Below are positions 57,538 through 64,000 of a stretch of 64,000 nt of DNA, in pieces. Origin of the DNA: Xenorhabdus japonica (GTDB taxonomy: Bacteria > Pseudomonadota > Gammaproteobacteria > Enterobacterales > Enterobacteriaceae); assembly GCF_900115195.1 (NCBI RefSeq), contig NZ_FOVO01000005.1, positions 62,001 through 126,000 on the forward strand. The letters run 5' to 3'. The notes below the pieces were generated by a model that saw only the letters and a program-made list of their open reading frames with translations, did no database searches and was not told the DNA's origin. Numbering within the stretch: position 1 is the first letter of the stretch; every line of letters starts with the position of its first letter. The position numbers and the translations under genes are program-made.

Positions 57538-58344
57538 ATGGATCAGCTAACAAATAAATTTAAACACGCCCTGAAAGCAGGGCATCCACAAATCGGGTTA
57601 TGGCTTGGACTAAGCAGTGGATATAGTGCGGAAATATTGGCAGGAGCAGGGTTTGATTGGCTACTGATTGATGGTGAACATGCCCCCAATGATATTTCTA
57701 CCATGCTTGCACAATTACAGGGCATTGCCCCTTATCCAAGTCAACCTGTCATTCGTCCTGCCTGGAATGATCCTGTGCTCATCAAACAATTGTTGGATAT
57801 TGGCGCGCAAACATTGTTGCTCCCGATGATTCAAAATGCGGAACAAGCACGCGCAGCTGTCAGGGCGACTCGCTATCCCCCCGCCGGTATCCGTGGCGTA
57901 GGTAGTGCTCTGGCACGAGCTTCCCGCTGGAACCGCATCCCTGATTATCTATCCCGCGCCAATGATGAAATGTGTGTACTGGTACAGGTAGAAACTCGTG
58001 AAGCTCTGCAAAACATACCGGAGATAGCGGCAGTCGAAGGCGTCGACGGTGTGTTTATCGGTCCGGCAGATCTCAGTGCCGATATGGGACACATTAATAA
58101 CCCACAGCATCCTGAAGTCCTGGCTGCAATTGAACAAGCCATTGTTCAGATCCAATCTTCCGGCAAAGCCGCTGGTATTTTGATGACCAATGTTGATGTC
58201 GCTAAACATTACCTCAATCTGGGCGCACTGTTTGTTGCCGTAGGAGTTGATACCAGCTTGCTAACCGGAGCAGCCAACGCTTTGGCAAAGCGTTTCGGCA
58301 AAATTAAGGGGGAGCAAAATACACCATCATCGAATACTTATTAA
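57538..58344 (+). CDS. hpaI: 4-hydroxy-2-oxoheptane-1,7-dioate aldolase
   Basis: 268 residues, class II pyruvate aldolase. [51 protein letters not shown] (Arg/Gly loop) and [13 protein letters not shown] define HpaI. It releases pyruvate and succinic semialdehyde. GAGGTG is just before the ATG. 35 bp after hpaH. Confidence 0.93.
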   Translation: MDQLTNKFKHALKAGHPQIGLWLGLSSGYSAEILAGAGFDWLLIDGEHAPNDISTMLAQLQGIAPYPSQPVIRPAWNDPVLIKQLLDIGAQTLLLPMIQNAEQARAAVRATRYPPAGIRGVGSALARASRWNRIPDYLSRANDEMCVLVQVETREALQNIPEIAAVEGVDGVFIGPADLSADMGHINNPQHPEVLAAIEQAIVQIQSSGKAAGILMTNVDVAKHYLNLGALFVAVGVDTSLLTGAANALAKRFGKIKGEQNTPSSNTY

Positions 58345-58452
58345 TTTAAGTTCCCAATATGGCAGATGTTGATCGCGACATCTGTCATCAAAGTTGAAGG
58401 ATTTCAAATCCCCCGCCTAAAGGAAAACCAAGTAATCAATAAGGAAACAACA

Positions 58453-59820
58453 ATGAGCACTTCACCTGACGCCATACCAAAACCAGAAAATCCACCCCAT
58501 CAGCATAAGAAACTGACGACCCAACAGCAAAATGTGATCAATAAATTATTCCGGCGTTTGATCCTCTTTCTCTTTATCCTGTTCGTTTTCTCTTTTCTGG
58601 ATCGCATCAATATTGGTTTTGCTGGTTTGACGATGGGAAAAGATCTTGGTTTAACATCCACAATGTTTGGATTGGCCGCCACGCTGTTTTACGCTACTTA
58701 CGTCATTTTCGGCATTCCCAGCAATGTCATGTTAAGCATTGTGGGTGCTCGTCGTTGGATCGCCACTATTATGGTGTTGTGGGGTATCGCTTCCACCGCA
58801 ACCATGTTTGCCACTGGCCCGACGAGCCTGTATATCCTGCGTATGTTGGTAGGCATTGCAGAAGCGGGGTTTTTACCGGGGATTTTGGTTTACCTGACTT
58901 ATTGGTTTCCGGCTTATTACCGTGCGCGTGCCAATGCACTGTTTATGATCGCCATGCCGGTAACGATGGCGTTTGGTTCACTGATTTCCGGTTATATTCT
59001 GGAAATGGATGGTATCTGGAATCTGCGTGGCTGGCAGTGGTTATTTTTGCTGGAAGGCTTCCCTTCTGTTCTGCTTGGTTTTGCTGTCTGGTTTTATCTG
59101 GATGATTCACCGGAAAAGGCCAAGTGGCTGACTCGTGAAGATAAGCGATGTCTTCAAGAAATGATAGAAAACGATAATCTTTCTATGATGCGGCCTAATG
59201 AACATATTCAACAACAAAAAACCAGCTTATGGCGCGAAGTTTTTACCCCAATGGTATTGATGTACACCTTCGCTTATTTTTGCCTGACCAATACCCTGAG
59301 CGCCATTAATATCTGGACACCGCAGATTATGCAGAGCTTCAATCAGAACAGCAGCCATATTGTCATTGGTATTTTGACTGCCATTCCACAGTTCTGCACG
59401 ATTTTGGGCATGATTTACTGGAGTCGTCGCTCAGACCGTCTGCAAGAACGCAAAATGCACACGGCCTTGCCTTACCTGTTTGCCGCTGCAGGCTGGATTT
59501 TAACCTCACTGACTAATAACAGTATGGTGCAATTATTAGGGATCATTATGGCATCCACCGGATCGTTCACTGCGATGGCGGTATTCTGGACGACACCGGA
59601 TCAATCGCTCAGCTTGCGCGCCCGTGCCATCGGGATCGCCGTGATCAATGCAACTGGAAATGTCGGATCGGCCGTCAGTCCTCTGCTGATCGGCTGGCTG
59701 AAAGATCAAACAGGTAATTTCAACGCAGGGCTTTATTTTGTCGCAGGGTTACTGATCATCGGTGCGTTGATAGTTTTTCTGATCCCGATGAAACATTCAC
59801 AGCCACAGGTTACCCCGTAA
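58453..59820 (+). CDS. hpaX: 4-hydroxyphenylacetate permease (MFS)
   Basis: 455 residues, 12 expected membrane segments, of the anion:cation symporter branch of the MFS. FLDRINIGFAGLTMGKDLGL in segment 1 and GIAEAGFLPGILVYLTYWFP are characteristic of HpaX-type carboxylate importers. The ATG at 58453 with AAGGAAA before it is preferred to the upstream start at 58366, which has no ribosome site. Confidence 0.9.
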   Translation: MSTSPDAIPKPENPPHQHKKLTTQQQNVINKLFRRLILFLFILFVFSFLDRINIGFAGLTMGKDLGLTSTMFGLAATLFYATYVIFGIPSNVMLSIVGARRWIATIMVLWGIASTATMFATGPTSLYILRMLVGIAEAGFLPGILVYLTYWFPAYYRARANALFMIAMPVTMAFGSLISGYILEMDGIWNLRGWQWLFLLEGFPSVLLGFAVWFYLDDSPEKAKWLTREDKRCLQEMIENDNLSMMRPNEHIQQQKTSLWREVFTPMVLMYTFAYFCLTNTLSAINIWTPQIMQSFNQNSSHIVIGILTAIPQFCTILGMIYWSRRSDRLQERKMHTALPYLFAAAGWILTSLTNNSMVQLLGIIMASTGSFTAMAVFWTTPDQSLSLRARAIGIAVINATGNVGSAVSPLLIGWLKDQTGNFNAGLYFVAGLLIIGALIVFLIPMKHSQPQVTP

Positions 59821-59886
59821 ATAACGAGCAACATGTTCATATGCCAAATACCTGAGCCAACGATAAGATACCAAAGGGAAAAGTCG

Positions 59887-60834
59887 ATGCCTGTACGCAA
59901 TAACGCTAAATCCAGCACCACCAAATCCACCGCTGATAAATCTATCATTACCAATATTGATATCAGCAAGGACTATGATGAAACACAGGGATCGAATGAT
60001 GTTCATTATCAAACTTTTGGGCGGATGGCGGCATTTTTCGGGCGGGATATGCAGGCGCATCGCCATAATGGTTTTTTCCAGCTTCATTATCTGGTAACAG
60101 GACGGATTGAACTGCAATTGGACGAACAGCACTATTCCGTACAAGCCCCGTTGTTTATCCTGACCCCGCCTTCTGTCCCCCATGCTTTTTTTACGCAGGA
60201 AGACACTGACGGTTATGTACTGACTGTCCGTCAGGAATTGATTACCCCATTGCTCAGTTCGCTTTATCCTACTCACCGAGAAATGGTTGATATTCCGGCT
60301 ATCTGCCTTTCTGTCGCAGAGAAATCCGATGAACTGGAAACATTTAACCATTATTGGTCATTGATTGGACGTGAGTCAGCCAATCAATTTGCTGGACGAG
60401 AACAATCACTGGCATTTCTGGCTCAATCTTTGTTTACCTTTCTGCTGCGCACGATTCCCCTTGATGATCACCGTTCCGGTGGTGTCAGGGGAGAATTAAA
60501 ACTCTTTCAGCGCTTTCACCAATTGGTCGATCAACATTATCACCAGCATCTCGCCGTGCCAGAATATGCGGAAAAATTGGATATTACAGAATCACGCCTG
60601 AAAGATATGTGCCGACGTTTTACCAATCGACCACCTAAAAAGCTGATCTTTGATCGATTGTTACGAGAGGCAAAACGGTTATTGCTGTTTAGTGACAGCC
60701 CCGTATTTGAAGTGGCATATCAACTTGGGTTTAAAGATCCTGCTTACTTTACCCGCTTTTTTAATCGGTTGGTGGGGTGCTCACCCAGTGTTTGGCGGGA
60801 AAATAGTTTAGTTGGGGGCAAAAAAGGGCTTTAA
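59887..60834 (+). CDS. hpaA: AraC-family activator HpaA of the hydroxylase genes
   Basis: 315 residues. The N-terminal cupin senses the ligand (FFGRDMQAHRHNGFFQLHYL, LTPPSVPHAFFTQED). The C-terminal AraC double HTH (LAVPEYAEKLDITESRLKDM, VFEVAYQLGFKDPAYFTRFF) binds DNA. In E. coli HpaA activates hpaBC with HPA. The ATG at 59887 after AAGGGAAAA is chosen; 59833 lacks a site. 338 bp separate it from hpaB. Confidence 0.9.
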   Translation: MPVRNNAKSSTTKSTADKSIITNIDISKDYDETQGSNDVHYQTFGRMAAFFGRDMQAHRHNGFFQLHYLVTGRIELQLDEQHYSVQAPLFILTPPSVPHAFFTQEDTDGYVLTVRQELITPLLSSLYPTHREMVDIPAICLSVAEKSDELETFNHYWSLIGRESANQFAGREQSLAFLAQSLFTFLLRTIPLDDHRSGGVRGELKLFQRFHQLVDQHYHQHLAVPEYAEKLDITESRLKDMCRRFTNRPPKKLIFDRLLREAKRLLLFSDSPVFEVAYQLGFKDPAYFTRFFNRLVGCSPSVWRENSLVGGKKGL

Positions 60835-61177
60835 AATTAGTTTAAATGAAACGATTATTTATTCGTATTATTTCATCTCATATATAAATAACCTGATATC
60901 ATCAATAAAATCGTTCCCAATCGCATTGGGTTCCTGTGAAATCCAATAGACATATAACGATATGGATTTTTTTAATTTTCAAAACCCCAACTCGATCACA
61001 TTTTCAAAACAATTTATTCTTAGTCACCGAAAAGTACCAGCAAACCTTCCGAAAGTCTCTTCAATAGAAACCTGTTAGTCGCTTCAATCAAACAATGAAA
61101 GAAACATAAAATTAACACCCAACCCCCATATGGATAACAAATCAAAATGAGGGGATTCTGCGGAGCATGAGGTTACT
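60835..61177. other. hpaB promoter region
   Basis: 343 bp, no ORF. A small hairpin CCCAAT-cgc-ATTGGG (60916-60930) may end the hpaA transcript. The remainder should contain the HpaA-activated promoter; no clear direct-repeat AraC site was identified by eye. Confidence 0.4.
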
Positions 61178-62740
61178 ATGAAACTAGAAGATTTGCGTGC
61201 TGATCATAAACGCCCATTTACCAGCAAAGAGTACCTGAGTTCACTACAAGATGACCGCGAGATTTACATCTATGGTGAACGAGTCAGAGATGTTACAACA
61301 CATCCGGCTTTCCGTAATGCGGCTACTTCAATTGGTCAGCTGTACGATGCCCTGCATGCCCCGGAAACTCATGATGCACTCTGTTGGGATACCGATACCG
61401 GAAGTGGCGGTTATACCCACAAATTCTTCCGATTCGCCACCAGCACTGATGACATCCGCCAACAGCGCGATGCCATTGCCGAATGGTCGCGCCAAAACTA
61501 CGGCTGGATGGGACGTTCACCCGACTATAAAGCTGCATTCTGCTGCTCACTGGGAGCCTATCCCGAATATTATGGGCAATTCGCTGACAATGCCCGCATC
61601 TGGTATAAGCGCATTCAGGAAAGCTGCATCTATTTCAATCATGCGATTGTTAATCCCCCCATTGATCGCCACAAGCCCGCAGATCAGGTTAAAGATGTTT
61701 TTATCCAGATAGAAAAAGAGACGGATGCCGGAATTATTGTCAGTGGCGCCAAAGTTGTCGCAACCAATTCAGCCCTGACTCACTATAATTTTATCGGTTT
61801 TGGCTCTGCGCAGGTTATTGGTGACAACCCTGATTTTGCCCTTATGTTCGTTGCGCCAATGGATGCCGATGGCGTGAAATTGATCTCTCGCGCTTCCTAT
61901 GAATTGGTGGCTGGTGCTACCGGAACACCTTTTGATTACCCTCTTTCCAGTCGGTTTGATGAAAATGACGCTATCCTTATAATGGATAAGGTATTAATTC
62001 CATGGGAAAACGTGTTAATTTATCGCGATTTTGATCGCGCCCGTAATTGGGCAGTACAAAGTGGATTTGCACGGCTATTCCCCATGCAAGCCTGTACGCG
62101 CCTTGCAGTTAAGCTGGATTTCATCACGGGCCTGCTGCAAAAAAGCCTTGAATGCACTGGCGTGGTGGATTTTCGCGGCGTTCAGGCTGATCTGGGCGAA
62201 GTCGTGGCATGGCGCAATCTGTTCTGGTCACTGACAGATGCGATGTGGGCAGAGTCCAAACCGTGGGAAAACGGCGCTTATCTGCCCGATACCCAAGCGA
62301 TTCAAACTTATCGCGTAATGGCTCCCATGGCTTATACCAAAATCAAGAATATTATTGAAAGCAATGTCACCAGCGGCTTGATTTATTTGCCATCCAGTGT
62401 GCGTGATATGAATAACCCTGATATCAATAAATATCTTGAAAAGTATGTCCGTGGCTCTAATGGTATTGACCACGTAGAACGAATTAAGATTTTGAAATTA
62501 ATGTGGGATGCCATTGGCAGTGAATTCGGCGGTCGCCATGAATTATACGAAATCAATTATGCTGGCAGTCAGGACGAAATTCGCCTGCAATGTCTGCGTC
62601 ATGCCTATGGCTCCGGCAATATGAAAAAAATGACGGAATTAGTGGATCGCTGCCTCTCTGACTATGATTTGGATGGCTGGACCAGACCCCACTTACATAA
62701 TAACTGTGATATTAACCTGTTAGATAAGCTACTGAAATAA
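61178..62740 (+). CDS. hpaB: 4-hydroxyphenylacetate 3-monooxygenase, oxygenase subunit
   Basis: A 520-residue FADH2-using hydroxylase that turns 4-hydroxyphenylacetate into homoprotocatechuate. SLQDDREIYIYGERVRDVTT, WMGRSPDYKAAF and HEL/GSGNMKKMTELVDRCL are family features, and the length equals that of E. coli HpaB. The ATG follows CATGAGGTTACT. It works with HpaC 21 bp downstream. Confidence 0.95.
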   Translation: MKLEDLRADHKRPFTSKEYLSSLQDDREIYIYGERVRDVTTHPAFRNAATSIGQLYDALHAPETHDALCWDTDTGSGGYTHKFFRFATSTDDIRQQRDAIAEWSRQNYGWMGRSPDYKAAFCCSLGAYPEYYGQFADNARIWYKRIQESCIYFNHAIVNPPIDRHKPADQVKDVFIQIEKETDAGIIVSGAKVVATNSALTHYNFIGFGSAQVIGDNPDFALMFVAPMDADGVKLISRASYELVAGATGTPFDYPLSSRFDENDAILIMDKVLIPWENVLIYRDFDRARNWAVQSGFARLFPMQACTRLAVKLDFITGLLQKSLECTGVVDFRGVQADLGEVVAWRNLFWSLTDAMWAESKPWENGAYLPDTQAIQTYRVMAPMAYTKIKNIIESNVTSGLIYLPSSVRDMNNPDINKYLEKYVRGSNGIDHVERIKILKLMWDAIGSEFGGRHELYEINYAGSQDEIRLQCLRHAYGSGNMKKMTELVDRCLSDYDLDGWTRPHLHNNCDINLLDKLLK

Positions 62741-62761
62741 ATCAGTAGCAGGAGGCCTATT

Positions 62762-63280
62762 ATGTCTATAGAAAATAAACATCGCCTGCGTTTCAGAGAT
62801 GCGATGGCAAGCCTTTCCGCTGCGGTGAATATCATCACCACGGATGGCCCTGCGGGGCGATGTGGTATGACTGCAACGGCGGTGTGTTCTGTAACAGATA
62901 CGCCTCCGACTCTGATGATATGCATGAATCGCAATAGTGCTATGAATCCAGTATTTCAGGAAAATGGTCATCTGTGTGTCAATATCCTGAATCATGAACA
63001 AAAATCGCTGGCTCGCCATTTCGCCGGCATGACTAATGTTAGTATGGAAGAACGCTTCAATTGGGATATTTGGCACAATGGCTCACTGGGGCAACCTATG
63101 TTAAAAGGAACCCTTGCCAATCTGGAAGGCAATATCGTGCAGATACAGGAAGTCGGTACTCACTATGTTTACTTAGTGGAAATAAAACAGATCATGGTCA
63201 GAGAAGAAGGCCACGGATTGATTTATTTTAAGCGTGATTTTCATCCTGTAATAGCTAAAACAATAGCAACGACTGTTTAA
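62762..63280 (+). CDS. hpaC: Flavin reductase component HpaC
   Basis: 172 residues, flavin:NADH oxidoreductase supplying FADH2 to HpaB. FRDAMASLSAAVNIITTDGP, GMTATAVCSVTDTPPTLMIC and NGHLCVNIL are HpaC-type signatures. AGCAGGAGG precedes the ATG. Last gene of the cluster. Confidence 0.94.
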   Translation: MSIENKHRLRFRDAMASLSAAVNIITTDGPAGRCGMTATAVCSVTDTPPTLMICMNRNSAMNPVFQENGHLCVNILNHEQKSLARHFAGMTNVSMEERFNWDIWHNGSLGQPMLKGTLANLEGNIVQIQEVGTHYVYLVEIKQIMVREEGHGLIYFKRDFHPVIAKTIATTV

Positions 63281-63333
63281 AAAAAGCAAATTTAAAACAA
63301 GAATATCCTCACATACTCACATAGCCTCCAAAT

Positions 63334-63362
63334 ATGAAGGTTCTTTATCAAAGGGCCTTCAT
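63334..63362 (+). terminator. Hairpin after hpaC
   Basis: ATGAAGG-n15-CCTTCAT, a 7-bp stem about 55 bp after the hpaC stop. No long T-run follows, so confidence is moderate. Confidence 0.4.
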
Positions 63363-63501
63363 CTCCTGATTCTCATCAATATCTTTCTTAATTAATATTT
63401 AAGAGATTTCTGACGGAATATCACCAAAAAGTTTCGATAAATCTCAATTTGAAAATCCTTAACCCGAATTCTGGATAAGAAATTGATTAGCAAAAGAATT
63501 A

Positions 63502-63837
63502 ATCGGTTCCTTGTATGGCGACAAAGGTTATCTTAGTCAGGAAGTGGCAGACGATTTAGCGAAAAACGGTGTCACTTTCATCACGAAAAAGCGGAGTAAT
63601 ATGAAAGCGAGTGTGCTGGAATATTGGGATAAGATAATGTGATCAAGGCGTTTTATTATCGAAACGGTTAATGGGCAATTAAAAAATATCTGTCAAATAG
63701 AACATGCTCGTCATCGAAGTATGAAAGGATTTCTGTTGACTGTTTTAACGGGGTTAATGGCTTATTGTCATAAAAAGAAGAAACCATCACTGAAAGTTTT
63801 CTACTCAGAAGAAAAAGATATTCCAGTGACGGCTTAA
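63502..63837 (+). pseudogene. IS982-family transposase, C-terminal remnant
   Basis: One frame reads IGSLYGDKGYLSQEVADDLA, KNGVTFITKKRSNMKASVLE, then an in-frame TGA (63637-63639), then RRFIIETVNGQLKNICQIEH, ARHRSMKGFLLTVLTGLMAY. This is the DDE C-terminal region of IS982-type transposases, including the conserved Glu in IIETVN. The N-terminal half is missing and no inverted repeats were found, so it is inactive. Confidence 0.8.
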
Positions 63838-63860
63838 ACAGAATTGGGGTTAATTACAAA

Positions 63861-64000
63861 ATGCTGGATACCAAAGACGAGGAATATCATGTTGTGGCAA
63901 TGAAAATCGTCTACCAGCTCCAGCCTGTACTGGAATCCCCTTATAGTGAACTGACCGTGGAAGATATCTTTTCCGGCGAGATGAACCAGTCATCGGTTTT
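63861..64000 (+). CDS. Unknown ORF cut by the right edge
   Basis: An open frame starting MLDTKDEEYHVVAMKIVYQL and continuing QPVLESPYSELTVEDIFSG to the window end. No family recognised. The ribosome site is weak (GGGG 12 bases upstream). It may be a real gene or part of the mobile-element debris. Confidence 0.35.
   Translation, partial: MLDTKDEEYHVVAMKIVYQLQPVLESPYSELTVEDIFSGEMNQSSV

Overview
The window reads as the accessory chromosome of an insect-pathogenic, nematode-associated enterobacterium of the Photorhabdus/Xenorhabdus group. The evidence is a GxpS-type (GameXPeptide) non-ribosomal peptide synthetase, a very large TcdA/TcdB-pore-type toxin, a PAS-LuxR solo regulator, an orphan Rhs toxin tip and the moderately AT-rich base composition. 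Photorhabdus is slightly favoured because PAS-LuxR solos are typical there, but the genus cannot be proven from sequence reading alone.

Layout. (1) 1-5.1 kb: a visibly GC-rich mobile-element fragment with the start of an Xre repressor (leftward, cut by the window edge), a CHC2/Toprim/P-loop primase, an 11-bp iteron-like array, a tyrosine recombinase and about 0.9 kb of GC-rich non-coding DNA with dif-like half sites. (2) 5.1-6.2 kb: an orphan Rhs C-terminal toxin (type-17-like) with a probable immunity gene, and a SymE-like gene. (3) 6.2-8.5 kb: arsR-arsB with two mirror-image operators and only a remnant of arsC, then ybjQ. (4) 8.7-15.9 kb: a 2390-residue toxin. (5) 16.4-20.2 kb: a truncated AraC regulator, a palindrome-rich gene-free stretch with a consensus CRP site and promoter, an HTH/VUT-transporter pair, and a PAS-LuxR regulator. 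(6) 20.3-31.7 kb: a myo-inositol catabolism locus (iolA-D-G-symporter-C-E-B leftward, RpiR-type regulator rightward). (7) 31.9-47.6 kb: one 5227-residue NRPS. (8) 48.5-63.8 kb: a complete 4-hydroxyphenylacetate (HPA) degradation cluster (hpaR, then hpaG1 G2 E D F, a succinate-semialdehyde-dehydrogenase-like gene, hpaH I X A B C). A Tn3-family transposase scrap lies to its left and an IS982-like transposase pseudogene to its right. An incomplete unknown ORF runs off the right edge.

How the genes fit together. The iol genes should take myo-inositol through 2-keto-inositol and ring cleavage to acetyl-CoA and a C3 unit. The hpa genes should import and hydroxylate 4-hydroxyphenylacetate, cleave the ring and deliver pyruvate plus succinic semialdehyde, which the inserted aldehyde dehydrogenase can oxidise to succinate. 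The NRPS is predicted, from its A-domain residues and its dual epimerisation/condensation domains, to make cyclo(D-Val-L-Leu-D-Phe-D-Leu-L-Leu), the GameXPeptide A pattern. The most unusual items are the composite large toxin, the iteron array and dif-like sites next to the primase and recombinase, a CRP-controlled promoter with no gene behind it, an operator motif shared by hpaR and a neighbouring degenerate SDR gene, and a triplicated Shine-Dalgarno segment inside the hpa operon.
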